This document shows, one piece after another, positions 51,719-58,892 of a stretch of DNA of 64,000 bases (position 1 is the stretch's first letter; each line of letters opens with the position of its first letter). The position numbers were made by a program, and so were the translations under genes. The notes beneath the pieces are model-generated. The model searched no databases. It was given only the letters and a program-made list of their open reading frames with translations, and was not told the origin of the DNA. Source of the stretch: Streptomyces kronopolitis. Lineage in GTDB: Bacteria > Actinomycetota > Actinomycetes > Streptomycetales > Streptomycetaceae. The stretch covers positions 1 to 64,000 of the forward strand of contig NZ_BMND01000026.1 of assembly GCF_014646275.1 (NCBI RefSeq). Direction: 5' to 3'.

Positions 51719-52285
51719 TCCGCAGTCATGACCGCAGCCGGAGCTGTGAGGGGAACGTCGAATGCTTTTGTTGGAACCGAACCTCAGCGATGTTTGATGC
51801 GCGTACGGAATACGTGCTCCTCCCTCCGCGCCTGTGCCACGCCGTCCGGAAGAGAAGCCCACCGCCGACCAGCCACTGAGCCCAGTGGATAGCCAAGGTG
51901 GCGAAGCGGAGCGCCGCCAGGCGCACAGCAACTTGGGCGTATGACTCTGCCAATCCGACGGGGGAGCGCGGCAAACCCAATGCATGGAGGCTGAACCTGG
52001 GCACGGAAGGAGTGCTACACGCTCTTGGCTGTCGATCACGACGAGAGTGGCCAAGCGCCGGAATCGAGGACAGGGAGATGCATGGGACCACCTGCACCAG
52101 GTGGCTGAATAAGCAGCCACCTGGTGCATCCAAAAGGCGGAAGAGCTGAGATAACAGCGGCTTGCGCAGCAGGCGGGCGCCTGACCGAACAGGGGAAACC
52201 GGCTGGTGCGGGCGGGCAGCGTGAGGTGGCATTCGCCGGCACAGGCCGTCTCGGCTCCTCGTCGGTGGTTGGGGAACGGTCGCCG
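51719..52285. other. Gene-poor junction between mobile remnants and the biosynthetic cluster
   Basis: No frame here has convincing coding character. A minus-strand frame over about 51740-52000 (RLAALRFATLAIHWAQWLVGG...) may be a decayed gene fragment that I cannot name. The region contains the hairpin at 52093-52128 and should include the end of the minus-strand operon whose last stop codon is at 52286. Confidence 0.45.
52093..52128. terminator. Perfect 15-bp hairpin beyond the cluster
   Basis: TGCACCAGGTGGCTG (52093-52107) and its exact complement (52114-52128) flank a 6-nt AATAAG loop. It lies about 160 bp downstream of the last minus-strand cluster gene and may end that operon; a mobile-element end is an alternative. 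Confidence 0.6.
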
Positions 52286-53140
52286 TCAGCGGTGGGCGGC
52301 GGGTACGGTGCCGACGGCCAGTACGTTGCCTTCGCTGATGTAGCCGTCGGGGTCGTTCAGCGGGTGGTCCGGCGCGGCGGGGTCGGTGAACCGTTGCCAC
52401 TCCTTGCTCAGGCCGAGCGTCAGGGCCTGCCCGGCGAGCTGGGCACAGGCCGCGGCGTAGAAGTCCGTTGCGGCGGGGGTCAGGGGTGTGTGGTGCTCGA
52501 TCAGGATGGTCTGCTGGCGCACCTCGGTGAGTCCGGCCTGCTTGAGGTGGCGGTACAGCTCCCGTGTGCGCAGCAGCTGGCGGGCGTAGCCCGGTGCGGC
52601 GCCTGCGGCGCGGAAGAAGTCGCTGAACAGGTAGGGGTCGGCGGGCCGTGCGGTGATCAGGTGAGCGTCGAGGTCCTTGACGGCCACGGTGCCGCCCGGG
52701 CGTACGACGCGGCTGAACTCGGCGAGTGCAGCAGCCAGTTCGTCGTCGTCGAGGTACTGGACGGTGTTGGAGCACCACACGCCGTCGAAGGAGTCGTCCG
52801 GGTAGGGCAGGTCGAGCAGGCTTGCCCTGCGCACCTCGACGGGACAGGGCAGCTGCCAGTCCTTGACTCGCCGCGCGGCGAGCGCGACATTCTCCTCCGC
52901 GAGGTCGACGGCGGTGACCCTGCCGCTCGCGCCGACGAGGGAGCCTAGCTGCGGCAGGAAGTCGCCGGAGCCGCAGCCCGCGTCGAGCACGTGCTGTCCC
53001 GGCCCGAGGCCGGACTGGTTGAGGAGGCTGAGGTAGGGACGCTCGCAGGCGCGGAAGTGGGTGTCGACGATGGCGTGGTGAGTGAAGCCAAGGCCGGTCG
53101 ACGAGGTGTAGCCCCAGTCCTTGTGATCTTCGGTCAGCAT
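52286..53140 (-). CDS. Class I AdoMet-dependent methyltransferase
   Basis: The 284-residue enzyme has motif I VLDAGCGSGDFLPQLG (about 51-66) and motif II VTAVDLAEENVALAARRV. SLLDLPYPDDSFDGVWCSNTVQYLDDDELAAALAEFSRVVRPGGTVAVKDLD follows, the ubiquinone/menaquinone-methyltransferase-like branch often used on small natural products. A C-terminal cap (about 170-260) likely binds the acceptor. It overlaps the upstream hydrolase gene by 7 bp and is the last gene of the operon. The acceptor (N, O or C) is unknown. Confidence 0.85.
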   Translation of the reverse strand: MLTEDHKDWGYTSSTGLGFTHHAIVDTHFRACERPYLSLLNQSGLGPGQHVLDAGCGSGDFLPQLGSLVGASGRVTAVDLAEENVALAARRVKDWQLPCPVEVRRASLLDLPYPDDSFDGVWCSNTVQYLDDDELAAALAEFSRVVRPGGTVAVKDLDAHLITARPADPYLFSDFFRAAGAAPGYARQLLRTRELYRHLKQAGLTEVRQQTILIEHHTPLTPAATDFYAAACAQLAGQALTLGLSKEWQRFTDPAAPDHPLNDPDGYISEGNVLAVGTVPAAHR

Positions 53141-53964
53141 GACGGGGCTCCGTTCCCGGTGCCGACGCCGGTGGGTGTCACGGGGCGGTCGTGGTTCGTG
53201 GCAGCGATCTCGTCGATGAGGTCGCGCAGGGCCGCGGTGACCGCTTCGGGGGCTTCCAGGGGCTGCAGGTGTCCGGCGTCCGCCACGGTGACGAGACGCG
53301 CGTGCGGCAGGGTGTCAGTGACGTGGCGGGACTCATCGGCGTCCACCAGTTCGTCCTCGGCTCCGGCGATCACCACGGCGGGCACCCGGGCGGCGCGCAG
53401 CACGTCGGTTGAGTCGGGGCGCGCCGCGATGGCCTGTTGGGCCCAGGCCAGGGCAGCCGGGTCGGCAGCGTGGGCGTCGGCCAGGACGCGGGCCAGGACC
53501 TCGGGGCTGCGCTGCCGGGTCGTGGCGCCGAGGAGCGCGGGTGTGGCGCGCTCCACGACGGCCCGCCCGGTCTGCTCGTCCTGGACAAGCTGGGCGAACT
53601 GCAGGCGCTGAGCAGCGGCTTCGGGGCTGTCGGTGGTGGCTCGCGCGGACAGCAGGGCGAGTCCCGCGACCCGGTCGGGAAAGCGCCTCAGGAACGCCAT
53701 CGCCGCGTAGCCGCCCATGGACGATCCGGCCAGGACCGCCCGGTCGATGCCGTGCTCGTCGAGTGTGCGAGCTAGGTCATCGGCCACCACGTCGAGGGAC
53801 GGCGGCGCGTCGCCGAGCGGGGTGGCGCCGAAGCCCCGCTGGTCGGGGGCGAGGACTGGGTGGCCAAAGGCGCGCAGGGTGCTCGCTTGGTCCTCCCACA
53901 TCGTGGCGTGCAGTGACAGGGCGTGGAGCAGCACCACGGGTACGCGGGTCGCCGAGGCGCTCAT
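53134..53964 (-). CDS. Alpha/beta-hydrolase
   Basis: The 276-residue protein shows PVVLLHALSLHATMWEDQASTLRAFGHPVLAPDQRGFGATPLG and the nucleophile elbow VLAGSSMGGYAAMAFLRRFPDRV (Ser about 82). The acid region is VIAGAEDELVDADESRH and the catalytic His lies in DAGHLQPLEAPEAV. It resembles 3-oxoadipate enol-lactonase-type hydrolases. In this operon it might release or cyclise the product or remove a protecting acyl group. It overlaps the LysR-domain gene upstream by ATGA and the methyltransferase downstream by 7 bp. Confidence 0.85.
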   Translation of the reverse strand: MSASATRVPVVLLHALSLHATMWEDQASTLRAFGHPVLAPDQRGFGATPLGDAPPSLDVVADDLARTLDEHGIDRAVLAGSSMGGYAAMAFLRRFPDRVAGLALLSARATTDSPEAAAQRLQFAQLVQDEQTGRAVVERATPALLGATTRQRSPEVLARVLADAHAADPAALAWAQQAIAARPDSTDVLRAARVPAVVIAGAEDELVDADESRHVTDTLPHARLVTVADAGHLQPLEAPEAVTAALRDLIDEIAATNHDRPVTPTGVGTGNGAPSC

Positions 53965-54599
53965 CGGGCGGCCCCCGCTTCTGCCGCGGAGATGAACTCG
54001 CGTACGTGAACGGGGAGTTCACGTTCACGGCGCCAGGCCACGGTGACCGGGGCGGGCGGCAGGTCGTGGATGGGTACCACGCGGATGCGGGGCGGTGCGA
54101 TGTCGGCAAGCGACAGGAGCGAGATGTGCACCGCCTCGCACTGGGACACCAGGCGCATCATCTCGGGGATGGCACTGACCAGATGGCTGCGGCGGATAGG
54201 GCGGCCCGCCGGGGTGCGTGGCGGTACGACCTCGTCCCACACGTAGCCGGGGAAGCTACCGGGCCGGGCGAAGGTGTCGTAGTCGGCGAGTTCCTCGATG
54301 GAGACCGACTCCCGGGCGGCGAGCGGATGGCCTGCGCCGACGACGACGGCTCGGGCGTCCTCGGTGAGTACCCGACTGGTGACCAAGTCGGGTTCCGTGA
54401 GCCCGAACTTGATCATCATCAGGTCCAGTTCGTCTGCGCGTACGCCGCGGAATGGGTCGGCGACGTCATACTCGCTCAGCCGCACGGCGGCCTCGTCCCA
54501 TCCGGCGAGCCGGATGATGTGGGACGCCACGTCGGCGGAGCCGTGGTAGCCGAACCGGATGACCCGGGTGTCGGTGGCGTTCGGGGCCGGTTCAGGCAA
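53961..54599 (-). CDS. Stand-alone LysR-type effector-binding domain without HTH
   Basis: The 212-residue protein is only the periplasmic-binding-like half of a LysR regulator: TRVIRFGYHGSADVASHIIRLAG, VADPFRGVRADELDLMMIKFGLTEPDLVTSRVLTEDARAVVVGAGHPLAARESVSIEELADYDTFARP, and PEMMRLVSQCEAVHISLLSLADIAPPRIRVVPI. The first 12 residues replace the usual 60-residue HTH plus linker helix, and no HTH precedes in any frame: the upstream gene's stop overlaps its start by 8 bp. It cannot bind DNA alone. It may sense a product or pathway intermediate and act on another protein, or have a new enzymatic or chaperone role. Confidence 0.8.
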   Translation of the reverse strand: MPEPAPNATDTRVIRFGYHGSADVASHIIRLAGWDEAAVRLSEYDVADPFRGVRADELDLMMIKFGLTEPDLVTSRVLTEDARAVVVGAGHPLAARESVSIEELADYDTFARPGSFPGYVWDEVVPPRTPAGRPIRRSHLVSAIPEMMRLVSQCEAVHISLLSLADIAPPRIRVVPIHDLPPAPVTVAWRRERELPVHVREFISAAEAGAAR

Positions 54600-55335
54600 G
54601 GAAGGCCTCCTCGGTCAGTCCGGCGGCGGCCTTCAGCCGGCCGGGGAGCTGGTGTTCGGTGACGACGCGCACGCTGGCCAGGTGCGCGGGCAACCCGGCC
54701 ATGCGGGGCACCTGACGCAGGATCAGTCGGTCGCCGGGGGCGATGAGGCCGTCCAGGACCGCTTCGACGAGCACGTGGTTGACGTGCACGAGGGCCTCGG
54801 AGACGGTGCAGTCGACGGTGGCGACATACAGCTCGCGGTACACGCTGGGGCGGCTCCCGAGGCGGGGCTCACCGGGGATCTCGACGAGGGTGTCCGGGCG
54901 GGCCGGCAGGGCGGCTGGGCCGTCGAAGAGTTTCAGGAGCCGCCGCAGTCCGGCCGTCTCCGCAGCGGGTCCGGGCGCGGTCCACGCCGCTGAGAGGTCG
55001 GGGGCGAGGTGCACGAAGGCGAACCGGTCGCGCAGGTGCGCCGGGTTGCCCGCGAGGAACACGGTGCGGGTGAACGAGGCGCGCCAGGCGGCCACTCGCT
55101 CCGGCCCCACCCCCAGGGCGAACGCGCAGGTGTCGCGAGCCCATTGGGCGAGGTCGAGGCTGCGCAGCACCACGGCGGCCAGGGCGCTCGCGTCGGTGTC
55201 CTCGGCCGCGATGTCGCGCTGGGCCGCCAGGAGGCCGTCGTAGGTGTCCAGGTCGTGCCGGGCGGCGAGGTCGGGTCGTGCGGCCCGGATGCGTCCTGCG
55301 GCCTGTTTACGCAGGCCGTGCTGGATCAATGTCAT
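54592..55335 (-). CDS. Unrecognised cluster protein (possibly DUF6182-type)
   Basis: The 247-residue protein has no motif I can assign with certainty. It opens with a helical part (HGLRKQAAGRIRAARPDLAARHDLDTYDGLLAAQRDIAAED), then AVVLRSLDLAQWARDTCAFALGVGPERVAAWRASFTRTVFLAGNPAHLRDRFAFVHLAPD. The later part YRELYVATVDCTVSEALVHVNHVLVEAVLDGLIAPGDRLILRQVPRMAGLPAHLASVRVVTEHQ looks like an alpha/beta fold. No signal or membrane segment is seen. It resembles what I remember as DUF6182, but I cannot verify that. It overlaps the upstream gene by ATGA and the LysR-domain gene by 8 bp, so it belongs to the pathway unit. Confidence 0.75.
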   Translation of the reverse strand: MTLIQHGLRKQAAGRIRAARPDLAARHDLDTYDGLLAAQRDIAAEDTDASALAAVVLRSLDLAQWARDTCAFALGVGPERVAAWRASFTRTVFLAGNPAHLRDRFAFVHLAPDLSAAWTAPGPAAETAGLRRLLKLFDGPAALPARPDTLVEIPGEPRLGSRPSVYRELYVATVDCTVSEALVHVNHVLVEAVLDGLIAPGDRLILRQVPRMAGLPAHLASVRVVTEHQLPGRLKAAAGLTEEAFLA

Positions 55336-56483
55336 GAGAACACCGTCGTCAGGAGGTCCGAGGCGGGTGCGGCGCGGCGCTTGCCGAGCAGGCCGGAGGT
55401 CAGCCGGTAGGGATCGATGTACAGGTGGTCCTTGCGGTGCTGGGCGAGGCGCTCCGCAAGCGGTCGCGGCGGCTTCTGCGGTGCCGACGCGAGGAGCTGC
55501 TCGGCCCGCTTGAGGCTCTGGTGCAGCAGGTCGGCGCGGAAGGACTGCTGTCGGCCCGGCCCGAGCATGGCGATGAAGTACAGCCGCATGCCCAGGCGGA
55601 CGGCGGCCGCGTCGTGCTCGCCACACACGGTCCGCAGGAGCGCGCCGGCGTGCACGTCGCGCCAGCCGCCTTGGCGGGCCGAGCGGATCTTCCCGTCGAT
55701 GGGCACCCTGCCGAGGCTCACCCGCCGCACGCTGGGGCCAAGTGCCGTGAGGACCCGTTCCAGCTGCTGGTAGTCGGGGGCGAGCTCACTGTCGTAGAGC
55801 AACACCACTTCGTCGAAGTCTACTGCGAGGGGCAAGAGTTCACGCAGCGCGCAGGCCAGGTAGTTGGGGCGGCCGTCGGCCGTGACCAGCTGCCGCAGCG
55901 GCAGCCCGAAGCGGGTGAGGTCCAGGTAGACGGGCCCGCCGACCGCGCGATGGTCCAGGCATATACCGAGGTCGGTGAGGCGGTCCAAGGCGGCGTCGAG
56001 GGTGAAACCGGGCGGCTGGTGAAGCAGCAGACCGGGGTCGTGCAGGCCGAGTGCGGCGTAGTGCTCGCTCCACAGCCTCAGGACGCGGGCGCTGGCGGGG
56101 TGCACCCAGCCGCGCTCGGCCGCTTCGGCGTAGGGCCGCAGGGCCTGGACCGGTGCGCGCTGCGCCGCGCGGAAGTCGACGTACAGCTCGCCGATGCGGT
56201 CCTCGGTGAGTTCGTCGTATCCGGTGTCACCGCGGGTGCGGTCGAGGAACTCCCAGAAGCCCAGGGTCTGTTCGGTGGGGTGGTAGGTGGTGTGGCTGTA
56301 GCGGTAGGTGACGTCGGCCAGGGACTGGGTGGCTCGGTACATCACGTCCGTCCACAGCAGCCCCTTGAGGTGGCTGGGGGTCAGCGGCTTGGACGGGGTG
56401 ACGGTGATCGGCGCGAGCAGGACGCGGCGCCGGCCCGACGGCGTCGGGTGCGGCCTTGGCTGCTCCACGGAGAGGGCCGTCAT
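55332..56483 (-). CDS. Unrecognised cluster protein, 383 residues
   Basis: No family recognised. After a Pro-rich start it reads VLLAPITVTPSKPLTPSHLKGLLWTDVMYRATQSLADVTYRYSHTTYHPTEQTLGFWEFLDRTRGDTGYDELTEDRIGELYVDFRAAQ. The middle has LTDLGICLDHRAVGGPVYLDLTRFGLPLRQLVTADGRPNYLACALRELLPLAVDFDEVVLLYDSELAPDYQQLERVL, which looks like a Rossmann-type alpha/beta unit. The basic C-terminus is QHRKDHLYIDPYRLTSGLLGKRR. It is soluble. The many His and Tyr residues near DVTYRYSHTTYHPTEQ could be catalytic. ATGA overlaps at both ends couple it to the FAD oxidoreductase and the 247-residue protein. Confidence 0.75.
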   Translation of the reverse strand: MTALSVEQPRPHPTPSGRRRVLLAPITVTPSKPLTPSHLKGLLWTDVMYRATQSLADVTYRYSHTTYHPTEQTLGFWEFLDRTRGDTGYDELTEDRIGELYVDFRAAQRAPVQALRPYAEAAERGWVHPASARVLRLWSEHYAALGLHDPGLLLHQPPGFTLDAALDRLTDLGICLDHRAVGGPVYLDLTRFGLPLRQLVTADGRPNYLACALRELLPLAVDFDEVVLLYDSELAPDYQQLERVLTALGPSVRRVSLGRVPIDGKIRSARQGGWRDVHAGALLRTVCGEHDAAAVRLGMRLYFIAMLGPGRQQSFRADLLHQSLKRAEQLLASAPQKPPRPLAERLAQHRKDHLYIDPYRLTSGLLGKRRAAPASDLLTTVFS

Positions 56484-57925
56484 ACGAGAATCCCCTCGGC
56501 TGCCATGACCCTGCGGACGAGCTCGTCCCTGCCGGGTTCCTCGGGCCGTGCCGGGGCGGGCGGTCCTGCCTGCCGGACGCGGGCGAGGAACGTGTCGTCG
56601 CCGAACACATCCGCGGGCGTGCTGAGCGTCATAAGGATGCGGGTCAGTCCACGCCAGACGGTGCCGTCGCTGCGCGCCGCGGCCGCCACCTCGTCGAAGC
56701 CGGGCGGGCCGTCCTGCGTTCGGACCGGCGCGGGAGCGGGCGTGCCGTCGACGGCGGCCCGCCAGCGGGCGATGCGCAGCCGGTCGGACGCGGCGGACTG
56801 TTCGTACCAGGGCAGGAACAGTTGCTGCGTCATCCGTGCCACGGCCTTGCGCTGCGCGATGTCGACGTCCGGCCGCCCGGCGAGCAGGTCGGCGAGCCGG
56901 AAGGCGTGCTCCAGGGCGAGCGACATGCCGCGGCCGAACAGCGGATTGGTGATACAGGCCGCGTCGCCCACCGGGAACAGCCCCGCGACCGGGGACTGCT
57001 GGGTGCTCGCCGTGCCCCAAAAGGCGTTGGGCGGACTGGTGATCGCGCTGACGGGGGAGATCGGCGCGCTGACGCCGCCTTCCAGCCACGGGGCGAGGCC
57101 CGGGGTGGCGAGCGCCGCCGCGGTGAATCCCGCCCGGGTGCGCAGGCCGTGCAGCGCCCGGTCGCCGGGTAGGGTGGCCAGGGCAATGGAGAAGATGTCA
57201 TTGTCGCCCGGGTGCAGGACCCCCGCGTAGTGGCTGAAGATGTCACCGACGGCGTTGCCGCGGTTGATCAGCCCCGGCAGGGTGCTGCTCTTGAGCCGGT
57301 AGAAGCGGGAGTAGCCGGTGAGCCCGGCCGGGCTGGTGCGGTCGGCGGCGAGCGGTATACCCGCGTTGCGCAGCCAGGTGTGCGACAGGGCGCGGCGCCC
57401 GGTGGCGTCCACCACGATGTCGGCGGGTATGCGCTCTCCGCCGCCGGTGGCAACGGCGCGCACCCGCTGTGCCGGCCGGTCGAGTTCGATGCCGTCGACG
57501 GTGGTGTCGTGCCGGATGGTGACGCCGGGCAGGTCGCTGACCGCTCGGTGGAGGATCAATTCCAGGCTGGAGCGGCGGCAGCCGAGTGCGACCAGTTCGT
57601 GGTCGCCGGGCTCGGGCGCGCGGTGGGTCGAGCTCGCGGGCAGGGCGTCGGTGAGGTCGAGGGTGGGGGCGCCCGCGACCCGTGCCGCGGCGAGCACCTG
57701 CGGGGCCCGCTCGCGCAGCACCTGTACGCCGAGTGAGGTCAGGGTGTGCGAGTGCAGCCCCTGCGGCACGGTCGGGCGCTTCCACCAGGAGGTCGCCTCG
57801 GCGATGGACCACTGGGGAGGCTTCGGCGCCCGTTCGAGGACCAGCACGCGGTAGCCGATGCCGGACAGCGCCATCGCGCTGGCGAGCCCGGCGACGCTGC
57901 CACCAGCGATCACTGCTGTTGGCAC
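56480..57925 (-). CDS. FAD-dependent oxidoreductase / monooxygenase-like protein
   Basis: The 481-residue protein has the FAD-binding loop VIAGGSVAGLASAMALSGIGYRVLVLERA (about 5-33), the VVDATGR motif (about 171-177) and the second FAD contact LFPVGDAACITNPLFGRGMSLALEHAFRLADLLAG (about 316-350). GLHSHTLTSLGVQVLRERAP (about 56-75) is typical of a flavoprotein group near aromatic hydroxylases and geranylgeranyl reductases. It should hydroxylate, oxidise or reduce the pathway intermediate with NAD(P)H. The halogenase motif WxWxIP is not present. GTG 57925 starts two bases after the upstream stop codon begins; ATGA couples it to the next gene. Confidence 0.85.
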   Translation of the reverse strand: MPTAVIAGGSVAGLASAMALSGIGYRVLVLERAPKPPQWSIAEATSWWKRPTVPQGLHSHTLTSLGVQVLRERAPQVLAAARVAGAPTLDLTDALPASSTHRAPEPGDHELVALGCRRSSLELILHRAVSDLPGVTIRHDTTVDGIELDRPAQRVRAVATGGGERIPADIVVDATGRRALSHTWLRNAGIPLAADRTSPAGLTGYSRFYRLKSSTLPGLINRGNAVGDIFSHYAGVLHPGDNDIFSIALATLPGDRALHGLRTRAGFTAAALATPGLAPWLEGGVSAPISPVSAITSPPNAFWGTASTQQSPVAGLFPVGDAACITNPLFGRGMSLALEHAFRLADLLAGRPDVDIAQRKAVARMTQQLFLPWYEQSAASDRLRIARWRAAVDGTPAPAPVRTQDGPPGFDEVAAAARSDGTVWRGLTRILMTLSTPADVFGDDTFLARVRQAGPPAPARPEEPGRDELVRRVMAAEGILV

Positions 57926-57926
57926 G

Positions 57927-58784
57927 TCAGTGCCGCCGTCCGTGGACGAAGAAGACGCGGCGTACGTCGCGTTCCTCGCGCGGCGGCACCGGGTCGGGCC
58001 AGCGCCCGAAGTCCGCGCCCTCTTCCCCTGGCTGGGTCGCCTGCACGGTGAAGCCGTGGCCGTTGAACAGGGCCTCCGGTTCATCCGTGCCAAACAGCCA
58101 GGGGCAGCCCCATCGCTCGAACACGTCGAGCAGGCCGTGCATATGGGGCAGGGCCAGGGCGGCGGCGTTAACGATGTCGGCGGCGATCCGGCTGCCGGGA
58201 GCGGAGATCGCGGCGACCCGCTCGAGGATGCGGTGGGTGTCGCGCTCGGGGATGTAGTAGAGCAGTCCCTCAAGCAGCCAGGTGGAGGGGACGCTGGGGT
58301 CGTACCCTGCGGCCTGCAGGTCGTCCTCCCAGGAGGGCGAGGTGAGGTCGACGGCGACCTTGCGGTGGTCGGCGCGCGGCTCGACGTCGCCGAGCCGCTC
58401 CTGCTTGTACGCGAGAACGGCCGGCCGGTCGACCTCGAACCAGCGCACGCGGCCGGGCCAGTCGAGCCGGTAGGCGCGCGAGTCCATGCCAGCGGGGGCG
58501 AGCACGATCTGGGTGGTCTCCGGGTCGGCTGCCGCCTGCTGCAGGTAGTCGTCGAAGAACCTGGTGCGGATGGCGTTGTAGTCGGGGGTGCTCGGCAGGG
58601 TCCGCTCGCGGCCGGGCGGGAAGGTGGCCGCGCGGACCTCAGCGAGCAGTTCGGGGCCGATGTCCCCGGCGAGCGCCGCAGCGTACGGGTCCTCGTACAG
58701 CCGATCCGGGCGCTTGGTCTCGGCAGCACGCAGTGCGGCGGTGAGCAGTGCGGTCCGTTCGACGGCGTCCAGTGATGCGGTCAT
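57927..58784 (-). CDS. LCM-type (leucine carboxyl methyltransferase family) AdoMet methyltransferase
   Basis: The 285-residue enzyme has RPDRLYEDPYAAALAGDIGPELL near the start and motif I QIVLAPAGMDSRAYRLDWPGRVRWFEVDRPAVLAYKQERL (about 93-133). ADHRKVAVDLTSPSWEDDLQAAGYDPSVPSTWLLEGLLYYIPERDTHRIL is the canonical LCM/Rv0145-like pattern. Family members methylate carboxylates or hydroxyls, several in polyketide pathways. It begins after the 108-bp gap containing a hairpin, with AAGGACAGCA as ribosome site before ATG 58784. It therefore opens the second half of the operon. Confidence 0.88.
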   Translation of the reverse strand: MTASLDAVERTALLTAALRAAETKRPDRLYEDPYAAALAGDIGPELLAEVRAATFPPGRERTLPSTPDYNAIRTRFFDDYLQQAAADPETTQIVLAPAGMDSRAYRLDWPGRVRWFEVDRPAVLAYKQERLGDVEPRADHRKVAVDLTSPSWEDDLQAAGYDPSVPSTWLLEGLLYYIPERDTHRILERVAAISAPGSRIAADIVNAAALALPHMHGLLDVFERWGCPWLFGTDEPEALFNGHGFTVQATQPGEEGADFGRWPDPVPPREERDVRRVFFVHGRRH

Positions 58785-58809
58785 TGCTGTCCTTACCTTC
58801 TTCTCTGTG

Positions 58810-58838
58810 CGTGAGGGGCCGAGCGTCGGCCCCTCACG
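58810..58838 (-). terminator. Intra-cluster 13-bp hairpin
   Basis: A perfect 13-bp GC-rich stem (58810-58822 with 58826-58838) with a 3-nt loop lies in the only real gap of the operon, between the GH3-type gene (stop 58893) and the methyltransferase gene (start 58784). It may be an attenuator, an mRNA-stability element or a true terminator separating two transcription units. Confidence 0.65.
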
Positions 58839-58892
58839 TGCCCGTCTGCGGCGGGGTGTCCGCAGTACGGGGTCGGGGCGCTGTCGGCGCTC

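Noticed and set aside
51898..52149. 83-codon plus-strand frame in the junction region
   Set aside because: Runs through the strong hairpin, Arg/Ser-biased, no ribosome site or domain.
53409..54662. Plus-strand frame antisense to the hydrolase and LysR-domain genes
   Set aside because: Arg/Gly/Pro-rich shadow; the minus-strand genes have catalytic motifs and coupled starts.
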